Below the pieces are notes generated by a model that saw only the letters and a list, made by a program, of their open reading frames with translations, was not told the DNA's origin and did not search any database. The position numbers and the translations under genes are program-made. From Thiomicrospira sp. ALE5 (GTDB lineage: Bacteria; Pseudomonadota; Gammaproteobacteria; Thiomicrospirales; Thiomicrospiraceae), in assembly GCF_900112445.1 (NCBI RefSeq), contig NZ_FOYY01000003.1, positions 1,003,960 through 1,067,959 of the forward strand: DNA of 64,000 nucleotides. The letters are read 5' to 3'. Positions 18,235 to 27,379 of the stretch are shown piece by piece (within the stretch, counting starts at the first letter, position 1; every line of letters starts with the position of its first letter).

Positions 18235-19549
18235 TTCGACATTTAATCAGCCCATCAATCGCCGCACATTAATCAAAACATTTGGCGCGGCTGCACTTGC
18301 GGGAACAGGTTTGTTTGGCGCGTCACACAAAGCCTACGCAACTAACGCACAGCATGTCGTTGTTATTGGTGGCGGGATTGGCGGTGCAACCTTTGCCAAA
18401 TATTTACGTTTTGCACATGACGATGTCAAAATCACCGTTATTGAACCAAATGATCACTACATTACCTGTCTTCGCACTAATGATGTCATGGTCAACCTTC
18501 ACACACTTGATGAGTTGACCTTTTCTTACGACACCCTGCGCAACCAATATGGTATTGGCTTTGTATTTGATAGCGCTACCGCGGTCGATTTTGATCGTAA
18601 AATAGTACGTACCGCCAAAGGCGATGAAATCAAGTACGACAAACTCGTGATGTCTCCCGGTATTGACTTCCGTTTTGAAGACTACGAAGGCCATAGTGCT
18701 GAACTAGCCAATACACAATTGCCACACGCTTACAAAGCAGGACCACAAACGCTGATGCTCCGCGACCAGTTTCAAAGCATGAAGCAAGGCGGCGTGTTTG
18801 TAATGAGCGCCCCTGCTGGCAACTTCCGCTGCCCACCAGGCCCTTACGAGCGCATTTCTTTATTTGCAGAATGGATGCAAAAACACAACCCAACCGGTAA
18901 GATTATCATTCTAGACCCTAAAAACTCTCACTCGAAGTTCACCCCTTTCCAAACCGCATGGCAGCGCTTGTATGGCTACGGTACGGATGATAGCTTAATT
19001 GATTGGGTATCACTTGATCAAGGTGGCCGTGTAACAGGCATTGATGCCGCCAACAAAACCTTGTTTAGCGACGGTGGTCCGGTTAAATATGATGCGTGCA
19101 ACATTATTCCTAACCAACGTGCTGGCAAAATTGCTCAAACACTTGGCCTAACTGACGATAGCGGCTGGTGCCCTATCAACCGTCATACGTTTGAATCGAC
19201 TATTCAACAGGATGTGTATGTATTAGGCGATAGCTCCATTGCTGACGCAATGCCTAAGTCTGGCAATGCCGCTAACACCCAGGCGAAAGTCTGCGCCCGT
19301 GCGATTGCCGCTGAGCTTCGCGGCGAAGAACAGCCCGCTGCGATTTTCGCCAATGTCTGCTACAGCTTAGTAGGCTCCAACTATGGCATCAGTATTTCAG
19401 CGATCTATGAAGTTGTTGATAACCGCATCGTGGCAAAAGGGGAGTCATCAGGTGTGTCACCCATTACTGATTTACCCGGCCAACCTATTTTAGAAGCGAC
19501 CTACCAGAAAAACTGGCATCGTGCATTTGTTAAAGACGTATTCGGTTAA
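18227..19549 (+). CDS. fccB: Flavocytochrome c sulfide dehydrogenase, FAD subunit
   Basis: 440 residues. A twin-arginine signal (NRRTLIKTFGAAALAG, Arg12-Arg13) directs the folded flavoprotein to the periplasm. The FAD-binding GGGIGG is at 48-53. The three key cysteines of the family are all there: Cys81 in HYITCLRTN (position of the covalent FAD Cys of Allochromatium), Cys202 in FRCPPGPYE and Cys378 in NVCYSLVGSNYGIS (the redox disulfide pair). The C-terminal FCSD domain reads through to TYQKNWHRAFVKDVFG. It oxidises sulfide to sulfur/polysulfide and reduces cytochrome c. ATG 18227 overlaps fccA and is preceded by GGAG. Confidence 0.95.
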   Translation: MTNSTFNQPINRRTLIKTFGAAALAGTGLFGASHKAYATNAQHVVVIGGGIGGATFAKYLRFAHDDVKITVIEPNDHYITCLRTNDVMVNLHTLDELTFSYDTLRNQYGIGFVFDSATAVDFDRKIVRTAKGDEIKYDKLVMSPGIDFRFEDYEGHSAELANTQLPHAYKAGPQTLMLRDQFQSMKQGGVFVMSAPAGNFRCPPGPYERISLFAEWMQKHNPTGKIIILDPKNSHSKFTPFQTAWQRLYGYGTDDSLIDWVSLDQGGRVTGIDAANKTLFSDGGPVKYDACNIIPNQRAGKIAQTLGLTDDSGWCPINRHTFESTIQQDVYVLGDSSIADAMPKSGNAANTQAKVCARAIAAELRGEEQPAAIFANVCYSLVGSNYGISISAIYEVVDNRIVAKGESSGVSPITDLPGQPILEATYQKNWHRAFVKDVFG

Positions 19550-19566
19550 GCGTGAAAGGAATCCTC

Positions 19567-20397
19567 ATGAAAACACAATTTAAAACCTTCTCTATGTCGG
19601 CTTTAACTGCAGGGCTTGCCCTTGCTTTAGCAGGTTGCGGCCAGTCGGATGCACCTAGCAGCGCCAATGACAAGATGACCACTCAGAGTGAATCTGCTGC
19701 GCAACTGTCAGCCACGAGTCACGATGACACGCTTGACTTAACGCGTATTTCTGCGGTCGCACAGACCCTACAAGATCGCCCCACACCTTGGACAGATGCC
19801 CGTTTGCGCGATGCGCTTACTGCACTACCAGAGGGCGATGAAATCCGTGGCGAACGTGTTGCAAATCAGTTTTTATGTATTGCTTGCCATAGTGTCGAAG
19901 GCGAATTTCGTTCACATACCTATGTGAACCTGAACGCACAGCCCGAAAACTATCTGCGTAAAGTATTACTAGACTATCGCCATAATCATCGTGCAGAGCC
20001 TTACGGCCAAGCGAAGATCATGCATTACCTAAGCAAAGAGTTGACCGACCAACACATTAGCGATCTTGCTCGTTATTATGCGGCACAGCAACCCTTGGTT
20101 AATACCACATCGACAGTGAGTATTGAGTCGAGTACAGAACAGCTAGTCACCACAGGTGACATGAGTCGCATGATTATCAGCTGTGCAGCCTGTCATGGTG
20201 CTCAAGGAGAAGGGAATGGCGACACCTTCCCAGCCCTAGCAGGCCAGGCAGTAGACTATACCATTCGCACGCTAAAGGCCTACCGTGATGGTAGCCGTAA
20301 CAATGACGTCAATGCGGCCATGCGCAATGTTGCACAGAACTTAACGGATGACGAAATTGAACAACTTGCGCATTATTATGCGCAGATAGGTCAGTAA
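19567..20397 (+). CDS. Dihaem cytochrome c lipoprotein
   Basis: 276-residue predicted lipoprotein. The N-terminus ends in LALAGC, a lipobox with Cys24, so it is anchored to a periplasmic membrane face. Two haem sites: CIACH (104-108) and CAACH (206-210), each followed by a cytochrome c4-like fold with LxDxxIxxLAxYYA endings. It lies 17 bp behind fccB and is the likely electron acceptor or relay for the sulfide dehydrogenase; this partnership is inferred from gene order. ATG 19567 has AAGGA at a good distance; the GTG at 19552 is less likely. It ends 1 bp from the converging lptG stop, and its terminator lies within lptG. Confidence 0.82.
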   Translation: MKTQFKTFSMSALTAGLALALAGCGQSDAPSSANDKMTTQSESAAQLSATSHDDTLDLTRISAVAQTLQDRPTPWTDARLRDALTALPEGDEIRGERVANQFLCIACHSVEGEFRSHTYVNLNAQPENYLRKVLLDYRHNHRAEPYGQAKIMHYLSKELTDQHISDLARYYAAQQPLVNTTSTVSIESSTEQLVTTGDMSRMIISCAACHGAQGEGNGDTFPALAGQAVDYTIRTLKAYRDGSRNNDVNAAMRNVAQNLTDDEIEQLAHYYAQIGQ

Positions 20398-20398
20398 T

Positions 20399-21544
20399 CT
20401 ATGCTCCTAGCGCCAGTTTCCTGCTGGCGCCTTTTTCTAAACGCACCCGCCTCAACGCCCATAACGCAATCAGCAAGAGTAATATAGACGGCAGAAATGC
20501 ACCAAGCAGCGCTGGAAATTGATAAACCACCGACATATTACCCACAAACTGATTTAATAAATAAAACCCTAACCCAATTAACGAACCGACAAAAATACGC
20601 TGGCCCATACTCACCGATCGTGTTGAACCCAACACCAAAGGTAATACCAACGCAATCATTGCCATCACCGTAATCGGCACCGACCACTTTTGCCAGTAGG
20701 CTAACTGATATACATGCGCGTCCAGGTTGTTATCTGCTAAAAACTGAATGTATCGCTGTAACTCATCAAGTCGCATGTAACGTGGGTCTAACTGGAGCTT
20801 TTGAATCAAATCGGCATCAACGGGCAGTTGAAGTCTTGCATCCTCAAGTGGCGTTTGAGACCAATTCATTCTGGATACGGTGCCTATTTCAAGCGATAAA
20901 TCATCAACCCTTTGCCATGTCAAAGTCTGTAACCAGGCCTGCTCAAGCTGCCAAGTATTCTCATCAATAAAATAGGCACTCGGCGCCTGAATCCATGACA
21001 CTAACTGATCATCCTCCAATTGGTATAGCGTAATATTGCGCAACTGTGTGGGCGATACAACACGTTCAATTTGAATGACCTGATCAGGCTCTTTCAGCCA
21101 AAAGCCTTCACGCCCCCCCAGTGACAAAGAGCGGTTTAAGGATTCTGCTCGCATTTGCGTGGCATAGCTTTCACTTATTGGCGCTAAAAATTCGCCAACT
21201 AACGCCATCAGCAGCCACATCACTAATACGACTTTTATGACTGCCCAATACAAGCGCTTAACCGACCAGCCCGTTACCCTTAGGACAGTCAGTTCGGCAC
21301 GATTCGCTAAACCGCCCAACGCCAACAAGGTACCAATTAATAACGCAATTGGAAACACCTCATAAGCAAACACCACCATTTTTAATAACGAAAAAATGGC
21401 GGCTCTACCCAGCGTATAATCTTCGCGCAAATTGGTGACTTGATTCATAAACTCTGAAAATCCGAGAATAATCAACACCACCATCATGACTAGGCCAATA
21501 TGAAGAACTAACTGCTGGGCTAAATACCATTCTATTTTTTTCAC
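20399..21544 (-). CDS. lptG: LPS export ABC transporter permease LptG
   Basis: Inner-membrane permease of the LptB2FG transporter that extracts LPS towards LptC. 381 residues with three N-terminal and three C-terminal membrane helices around a large periplasmic jellyroll domain. Start GTG 21544 (VKKIEWYLAQQ) is chosen over the ATG 24 bp upstream because AAGGAG lies 6 nt before it and its GTGA overlaps the lptF stop. The last 40 bp contain a complete terminator for the converging cytochrome gene, and one CAGGCCTG copy (20934) reads QAW. Confidence 0.93.
   Translation of the reverse strand: MKKIEWYLAQQLVLHIGLVMMVVLIILGFSEFMNQVTNLREDYTLGRAAIFSLLKMVVFAYEVFPIALLIGTLLALGGLANRAELTVLRVTGWSVKRLYWAVIKVVLVMWLLMALVGEFLAPISESYATQMRAESLNRSLSLGGREGFWLKEPDQVIQIERVVSPTQLRNITLYQLEDDQLVSWIQAPSAYFIDENTWQLEQAWLQTLTWQRVDDLSLEIGTVSRMNWSQTPLEDARLQLPVDADLIQKLQLDPRYMRLDELQRYIQFLADNNLDAHVYQLAYWQKWSVPITVMAMIALVLPLVLGSTRSVSMGQRIFVGSLIGLGFYLLNQFVGNMSVVYQFPALLGAFLPSILLLLIALWALRRVRLEKGASRKLALGA
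20410..20436 (+). terminator. Intrinsic terminator of the fcc cluster, inside lptG
   Basis: GCGCCAG (20410-20416) and CTGGCGC (20424-20430) form a GC-rich 7-bp stem with a 7-nt loop, followed by five T on the + strand. It begins 13 bp after the dihaem cytochrome stop. The same bases encode the C-terminal GASRKLALGA of LptG on the other strand. Confidence 0.85.
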
Positions 21545-22602
21545 GCCAGTCTCCTTAATTGCCGCCATTTAGGCCATAACCACAACAATAATAAGGTGAA
21601 TACCGGCACAATAAATAATCCAGGCCAACTAGGCCAAATCCCTTGACGCAGCCAACCATTAAACGTAAATAGGAGCTGCAGATAGAGTATGTATATGAAG
21701 ATAGCCAAAAAAATCTTACCGAATCGCCCTTGTCGTGGATCCGTTTTACTCATGCGCCAAGCAACCAAGCCGAGTACTAACACACTCAATGGCATCACCA
21801 AACGCCACTGCAATAAGGCGGTCGCTTCGGGGGTTGCAGCATGCCACAAATCCGTCAAGCTGCTTTCTTCTAGTCGAGGCGTAATAGTGGGAGCAGGCAT
21901 GGCCGGTAAGAAGCCTTCAAAACGCTCAAACTGCCGGACTTGCAAGCTATCACCTTGCACTAAGCCCTCATAAGCCCAGCCATCAAGCATAACTAACGCT
22001 AGGCGATTTTCACGCCATTCAAAACGTGCATTCGGTGCAACAATTAAGCGGTCTCCCTCAAGGGTTTGTTGCTGCAACCAAACCTGCTGCATCTGACCAT
22101 TGCTATCAATGCGCTGGGCATACAGCACCCCCTGCCCCTGTGGCAAGCTATTAAACCGCCCGGCAACCAACCCGGACAATGGTGCTTGTACCGTCGCTTG
22201 ATAGATGAGTTCGCGCTCTTGCTTTTCTGCCCAGGGCGTTAAAAACAAGGTTATCCATGCCATCAATATTGCCAAAGGGGTTAAAAACAACAGCAACCGG
22301 CGCTCTAAGTATTGCGGTGATACAGCACAAGCCTGCAACACCACCATTTCGCGGTCTTGATACCAACGCCCAAAGGCAATCAACACGCTCAGCAATACAA
22401 CCAAAGGCAAAACCATTTCTAATGCGGCGGGCAGTTGTAACATTAAAACCTGACCCAAAATAGTCGCGGGTAGCTTGCCTTCTACCGCCATCGCCAATAA
22501 TCGCGTAGCCTCCGTGCCAAATACAATCAGCAACAATACCAATAACACAGCAAACAGTGTTAACAACAACTCTTTATAAAGATATTTATCGAGAATACGC
22601 AC
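21541..22602 (-). CDS. lptF: LPS export ABC transporter permease LptF
   Basis: Partner permease of LptG, 353 residues, starting MRILDKYLYKELLLTLFAVLLVLLLIVFGTEATRLL, the standard LptF N-terminus. Helices flank a periplasmic beta-jellyroll (about 130-240). It is divergent from pepA across 89 bp, the conserved gammaproteobacterial arrangement, and is coupled to lptG by a GTGA overlap. A -10-like TATAAT on the minus strand lies in that intergenic gap. Confidence 0.95.
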   Translation of the reverse strand: MRILDKYLYKELLLTLFAVLLVLLLIVFGTEATRLLAMAVEGKLPATILGQVLMLQLPAALEMVLPLVVLLSVLIAFGRWYQDREMVVLQACAVSPQYLERRLLLFLTPLAILMAWITLFLTPWAEKQERELIYQATVQAPLSGLVAGRFNSLPQGQGVLYAQRIDSNGQMQQVWLQQQTLEGDRLIVAPNARFEWRENRLALVMLDGWAYEGLVQGDSLQVRQFERFEGFLPAMPAPTITPRLEESSLTDLWHAATPEATALLQWRLVMPLSVLVLGLVAWRMSKTDPRQGRFGKIFLAIFIYILYLQLLFTFNGWLRQGIWPSWPGLFIVPVFTLLLLWLWPKWRQLRRLA

Positions 22603-22691
22603 AAAAATTGCTTCTCAAGTTAGAATAGTGTGCATTATAACAGTAGAAGCTCACTGACTTGGTGAGACACTAATCTTAGAGGAATCATGCG

Positions 22692-24161
22692 ATGAAAAAA
22701 TTGGCACTTAACTTTTCTGCCACCCCCAAACTCACTGACACTCTGATCATTTCACTCTATCAAAACGAACTTGACGACCCTATTTTGGCAAAGCTTGGTG
22801 TTCAGCACTTGGTCGCGCCACTCATTTCACAAGGTGATTTTAGTGGCAAACTCGCACAAACGCGCACCGTCTATAGCGACACGCCGCAACGCCTAGTACT
22901 CGTTGGCTTAGGTGAACGTGACAAACTAACCGTCAAAAAATCGCTGAGTGCACAAAGCGCTGCGATCAAAGCACTTGAAAATACCGGTGCCAAACAGATA
23001 ATCGATGCCAGCGTATTACATTACCCATCTAGCTGCAACCAGGCCTGGTCAGTACTACAACACACCCAAAACTGGCAGCGCAACTTTTATGAATACAGCC
23101 ACCCAAGCCGTGGCGAGCATTCCCCCAAACAGTCGGCGATCACTGAAATTATTTATCCTCTTGATGCGAACGACACGCTAACACACGCAGCACAACAAGG
23201 CCAAGCGAGTGCATTAGGCATGGCGCTCACCCAAGACCTTGGCAACTTACCAAGCAATATTTGCACACCCAGCTATCTAGCCGACACCGCCACTGCACTT
23301 GCCAAAGATTATGGTTTTAAAGCGACTATTTTAGAGCGCGATGAAATGATTGCGATGGGCATGGGTTCTTTTATGGCCGTAGCGCAGGGCACGGTCACGC
23401 CACCGAAAATGATTTGCTTAGAGTATTGGGGCGCAGAAAAAACAGACGCACCGATTACACTGGTCGGTAAAGGAGTTACCTTTGACACAGGCGGTATTTC
23501 ACTGAAGCCTGGCGCTGGTATGGATGAAATGAAATATGATATGTGCGGTGCGGCAACCGTTCTCGGTGTCTTTAAATCTTTAGGCGAACTTAAGCCAAAT
23601 GTCAATGTAGTGGGCATCATTCCAGCCACCGACAACATGCCAGCAGGTAATGCGATTAAACCTGGTGATGTCGTTACCTCGTTATCTGGGCAAACTATTG
23701 AGATTTTAAATACCGATGCTGAGGGTCGATTAATCCTATGTGATGCCCTCACTTACGCCCAACAAACTTACCAACCTAAATGTGTGATTGATATGGCAAC
23801 CTTAACGGGCGCCTGCATTATTGCGCTAGGTAAACATGTTTCAGCCATACTGGGCAATGATCAGACTCTGGTTGATGAGCTTAAAACTGCAAGTGACTAT
23901 ACCTACGATCGCTTTTGGCAGTTACCATTAGGTGAAGAGTGGGATGAACAATTAAAGTCAAACTTTGCTGACATGGCCAATATTGGTGGGCGTGAAGCGG
24001 GTACTATTACCGCAGCACAATTCTTGGCACGCTTTACCCAAGATGTAGCCTGGGCACACCTCGATATCGCGGGGACGGCTTGGCAATCTGGTACTAATAA
24101 AGGTGCGAGTGGGCGCCCCGTTCCAGCATTAGTCCAGTACCTTGTATCTAAACAAGCATAA
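22692..24161 (+). CDS. pepA: Leucyl aminopeptidase (M17)
   Basis: Cytosolic hexameric two-metal aminopeptidase; in Escherichia coli it is also a DNA-binding protein for Xer recombination and carAB control. 489 residues. The metal and active-site segments are intact: VGKGVTFDTGGISLKP and the family signature NTDAEGRLILCDALTYA. Ribosome site AGAGGAA upstream. One CAGGCCTG (23040, NQAWS) lies in the variable N-terminal domain, away from the catalytic domain. Followed by holC. Confidence 0.97.
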   Translation: MKKLALNFSATPKLTDTLIISLYQNELDDPILAKLGVQHLVAPLISQGDFSGKLAQTRTVYSDTPQRLVLVGLGERDKLTVKKSLSAQSAAIKALENTGAKQIIDASVLHYPSSCNQAWSVLQHTQNWQRNFYEYSHPSRGEHSPKQSAITEIIYPLDANDTLTHAAQQGQASALGMALTQDLGNLPSNICTPSYLADTATALAKDYGFKATILERDEMIAMGMGSFMAVAQGTVTPPKMICLEYWGAEKTDAPITLVGKGVTFDTGGISLKPGAGMDEMKYDMCGAATVLGVFKSLGELKPNVNVVGIIPATDNMPAGNAIKPGDVVTSLSGQTIEILNTDAEGRLILCDALTYAQQTYQPKCVIDMATLTGACIIALGKHVSAILGNDQTLVDELKTASDYTYDRFWQLPLGEEWDEQLKSNFADMANIGGREAGTITAAQFLARFTQDVAWAHLDIAGTAWQSGTNKGASGRPVPALVQYLVSKQA

Positions 24162-24171
24162 AGTTATCCCA

Positions 24172-24615
24172 ATGAGCTCGACTGAAGAAGCAAGCCTAGT
24201 ATTTTATGTGTTAGACAGCGCTGATGCCCATAGCCGTGAGCGCTTTCTAACTAAACTGTTACTCAAAATTCAGCAACAACAACGCCGTGCAGATGTACGT
24301 TTTGAAACACAAGAGCAAGCAGAACGCTTTGATCATATCGCCTGGCAACAGCCTGCTGAACGCTATATCGGCCACAGCTTAGCGGGGCACCAGCCTAGTC
24401 GTATCTTGTTGCATGGTTCCGAACTTATCAAACCACAACAAGATGTATTAATTAACCTGCATCCCGAGCTATATCCACACTTTGAGCGCTTCCGACGCAC
24501 TGTCGAAGTGCTTGATCAGTCACCTGAACGCATTGAAGCAGGTCGAGAACGCTGGCGTCAATACAAACAACTAGGCTTAACCCCAGTCGTATTCAAAATC
24601 ACTGCAGGTCATTAA
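24172..24615 (+). CDS. holC: DNA polymerase III chi subunit
   Basis: 147 residues from ATG 24172 (MSSTEEASLVFYVLDS). Chi links the clamp-loader psi subunit to SSB. Family features: an N-terminal FYVL strand, VRFETQEQAERFDHIAWQQPAERYIGHSL, DVLINLHPELYPHFERFRRTVEVLD. It sits directly behind pepA as in most gammaproteobacteria. A longer start inside pepA is unlikely. Its 3' end overlaps the converging response regulator by 17 bp. Confidence 0.9.
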   Translation: MSSTEEASLVFYVLDSADAHSRERFLTKLLLKIQQQQRRADVRFETQEQAERFDHIAWQQPAERYIGHSLAGHQPSRILLHGSELIKPQQDVLINLHPELYPHFERFRRTVEVLDQSPERIEAGRERWRQYKQLGLTPVVFKITAGH

Positions 24616-25225
24616 CCTCCCTTAACAGGCTGATATCATGTTTTTTGAGTAGATAGTACAAGCCTTCTCGCTTAACACCCAGTATATCGGCGGCTTTGCG
24701 GATATTAAAATCGCACTGTTCCAGCACGCGACGAACCAATTCCGCTTCAAAATTATCCCGTGATAGCTTTAAGCCCTGCTCCAGGTTAGCATTAAACTTA
24801 ATGGGCACTACACCGTCTTGTAGCAAACGGTTTTCGGATTGGTTAAAAAGTTTAGCCCGCTCTAAGGCGACTACCAGTGCATCGAGCGAAACCGGCTTCT
24901 CCAAATAATCAAACGCACCCAAGCGAATAGCATGTTCGCCGGCCTCGCCTCTATCTCGACCTGTTAACACGATGACCTTTAACTGGGGCTGAATCGCAAT
25001 TAAATCAGTCATACATGCCAAACCTTCTTCAATCGAGTCAGTGCAAGGGGGCAAGCCTAAATCTTGCAGCACGCAAAAAACAGTCGCACCCTCTTTGGCA
25101 AAGAATGCTAAGGCTTGTTCTCGGTTAGCGGTGAGCACAACTTCATAGTCTTTTGACGCTAAAATTTTTTGCAACATCTCGCCATAGGCTGATTCATCTT
25201 CGACCAGTAGTATTTTATTGTTCAA
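24599..25225 (-). CDS. Response regulator with receiver and Fis-type HTH, no AAA domain
   Basis: 208 residues. The receiver domain (1-120) has phospho-acceptor Asp55 (LQDLGLPP), Thr88 and Lys110 (YLEKPV). A short linker leads straight to a C-terminal Fis/NtrC-type helix-turn-helix (AELVRRVLEQCDFNIRKAADILGVKREGLYYLLKKHDI), so the sigma54 ATPase domain of NtrC is absent. This layout is seen in PrrA/ActR-like and PEP-CTERM PrsR-like regulators. No sensor kinase is adjacent, so its signal and targets cannot be deduced. It diverges from the M14 peptidase gene. Confidence 0.85.
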   Translation of the reverse strand: MNNKILLVEDESAYGEMLQKILASKDYEVVLTANREQALAFFAKEGATVFCVLQDLGLPPCTDSIEEGLACMTDLIAIQPQLKVIVLTGRDRGEAGEHAIRLGAFDYLEKPVSLDALVVALERAKLFNQSENRLLQDGVVPIKFNANLEQGLKLSRDNFEAELVRRVLEQCDFNIRKAADILGVKREGLYYLLKKHDISLLREVNDLQ

Positions 25226-25319
25226 ACGTTTCTCCTAGGTCTTAATAGGCACTCACATGAGTTTTGATAGGACACAATATTAATAATGATTTTATAATAG
25301 TCTTATTTTAACTTTAACC

Positions 25320-26225
25320 ATGAAAATAGCCACCATGTTCAAACTTTATCCAATCAAATACTGGATACCCTTCCTCTTAGCCTGCATAACCTGGCATGGG
25401 GCGATGGCCAACCCGGAGTCAACTGTAAACAAAGCAGAAACGGTCATGCTCAATTACTGTAAAGATTGGGCAAATAAACTCAGAACAGTAACCAAAGAAG
25501 GCTGCCTGGCATTTGACCTACAGACCAGTCATTATCAAAGCGTTGAAGGACGCAAGCTGGTGCATCGAGAATTTATACCGATGAACGAACAACGACCAGG
25601 CGCTAGGATTCTTGTCATCGGCGGAGTACATGGAGATGAATTTTCAGCGATAAGCATTGGCTATCTATGGATGCGAGCAATGCTTGCTAACCCAGAAACC
25701 ATAAAGCATCACTGGCTATTTTTACCCCTAGCTAACCCAGATGGCTTGTATAAACAGCCCTCAACCCGCACCAATGCAAATGGCGTTGATTTAAACCGTA
25801 ATTTTCCGACACCTGATTGGGACGAACTTGCTTTGCAATTTTGGGAAAGCCATGCTCGACGCAATGCGCGACGCCACCCTGGTGCCAGTGCAGCTAGCGA
25901 GCCTGAAACACAATGGCAAGTAGACATTATTAAAACCTTTCAACCCGACGCGATTATTTCGGTGCACGCACCTTATGGCTTATTGGATTACGATGGACCT
26001 GACTTTGCACGGCCAGATAAACTCGGCAATTTAACGCTACAACAGCTTGGTACTTTTCCAGGATCGCTTGGTCGTTACGCAGGCGAACACCTGAATATCC
26101 CGGTACTGACTATTGAACTTGAAGCGGCAGGTGTCTTACCCAGTCAACAAGAAATCGTCCAAATATGGCAAGATATGGTGGACTGGGTTGATGATAAGCT
26201 TGAGTCTTACGAGGCCGACTTCTGA
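25320..26225 (+). CDS. M14-family zinc carboxypeptidase / murein peptide amidase-like protein
   Basis: 301 residues with an N-terminal hydrophobic export signal (about 12-30, probable cut near AMA-N). Zinc and catalytic motifs: HGDE (104-107), the substrate-binding TNANGVDLNRNFP (151-163), His216 in SVHAPYG and a late Glu in TIELEAAG. It resembles MpaA, which cuts the gamma-D-Glu-diaminopimelate bond of murein peptides, but MpaA is cytoplasmic and this one appears exported. The start may instead be the second Met (MFKLYPIK). It converges with an L,D-transpeptidase gene, suggesting a cell-wall role. Confidence 0.8.
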   Translation: MKIATMFKLYPIKYWIPFLLACITWHGAMANPESTVNKAETVMLNYCKDWANKLRTVTKEGCLAFDLQTSHYQSVEGRKLVHREFIPMNEQRPGARILVIGGVHGDEFSAISIGYLWMRAMLANPETIKHHWLFLPLANPDGLYKQPSTRTNANGVDLNRNFPTPDWDELALQFWESHARRNARRHPGASAASEPETQWQVDIIKTFQPDAIISVHAPYGLLDYDGPDFARPDKLGNLTLQQLGTFPGSLGRYAGEHLNIPVLTIELEAAGVLPSQQEIVQIWQDMVDWVDDKLESYEADF

Positions 26226-26236
26226 TATTTAGCAAA

Positions 26237-27379
26237 CTAATTTAATCGCGTTGCAATTTGTATTGGATCGGTACTTTGCAATACCAACTGCCATGCCCCC
26301 TCTTCATCACGACGCCAATACTGATGAATGAGATGCTCATCACGGCGCACATCTGGAAAAGTTGCGTAGTACAGTTGTAATTCATTCGGGTAGGCATAAA
26401 CGCTTACATCGGCCCAATTAAAGCGTTCACCTTGGTTAGCAAGCCAATGTTGCACTTCATTTAATACCTCTAAACGCTCCGACTCTAAAAACAACAAGTC
26501 TTCCGCTTGATTAACAATAATCACTGGTGTAGCGACTGATACGTTAAACTTTGATACCAAGCTGCCCATCTCGTCATTATTCAACACCACGCAACCTTGA
26601 CTAGATTGTGGCGGCCGACTGAACGTATCGCTGGGCGTACCATGCAACCAAATACCATGCCCCGTTCTACCCAAAGACTGATCCCAAATATTAGGATAGT
26701 TGAGTGGCAATGCACCATAACCATACAAATCGGCTAAGCGCTCTCCCGCGACAAAATCAGTAATATGGTACACACCAATAGGCGTCTTGCGATCCCCTTC
26801 TCTTTCTTTTCCGGCGCCTGCTGTACCCATCGATATGTAGTAGTCTGTAATCAAATTAAGCTCACCACTTTGATTTTGGTATAGATATAACCGGCTTTTA
26901 GCAAGATTAATTAACACAAGATGCGGCTGCTGGCCAACTTTAAGCACTGAAGAGTGCAGTAAATTTTTTACCAAGCTTTCATCTGAATGAGCAAACTGCC
27001 AACGCACTTGTGCCTCTTCACGCAGCCGGCGCACGGTAATAGGGTAAAGCTCTCCTACTCGATCTAATAAACCAAGGTTACCGGCACGAAATGCCCATAA
27101 ATCAGCCATGATCATTTGCGCTAAATGGTAATCAGGGTGACGCTCAGTTAAATCCTGCACATGCGACATAGCTAGATTCATCTCACCCTGCTTAATGTAA
27201 TACAAAACCTCTAGCAGCAAACGTTCCGCTTGACGAGTCGGGGCTTCGAACACCATATCAGCCGATATACCATCCGCATTATTTTCAGCTTGAGCCGATA
27301 GACTGAGCATGGATAAACATGCCATCAAACTTAACCCGACAACAAATCTTTTGGGGTTAAAAAAGCCACTAACCTTCAT
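26237..27379 (-). CDS. L,D-transpeptidase (YkuD domain), periplasmic
   Basis: 380 residues with a signal peptide. An N-terminal helical part (about 40-130) precedes the YkuD catalytic domain: LVLINLAKSRLYLY, TPIGVYHI, and the active-site HGTPSDTFSRPPQSSQGCVVLN with the essential His and Cys. The C-terminal about 100 residues look like a Cds6/NTF2-like fold (EVQHWLANQGERFNWADVSVYAYPNE). Such enzymes make 3-3 murein cross-links or attach proteins to murein. The upstream partner overlaps by 11 bp. Confidence 0.88.
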   Translation of the reverse strand: MKVSGFFNPKRFVVGLSLMACLSMLSLSAQAENNADGISADMVFEAPTRQAERLLLEVLYYIKQGEMNLAMSHVQDLTERHPDYHLAQMIMADLWAFRAGNLGLLDRVGELYPITVRRLREEAQVRWQFAHSDESLVKNLLHSSVLKVGQQPHLVLINLAKSRLYLYQNQSGELNLITDYYISMGTAGAGKEREGDRKTPIGVYHITDFVAGERLADLYGYGALPLNYPNIWDQSLGRTGHGIWLHGTPSDTFSRPPQSSQGCVVLNNDEMGSLVSKFNVSVATPVIIVNQAEDLLFLESERLEVLNEVQHWLANQGERFNWADVSVYAYPNELQLYYATFPDVRRDEHLIHQYWRRDEEGAWQLVLQSTDPIQIATRLN

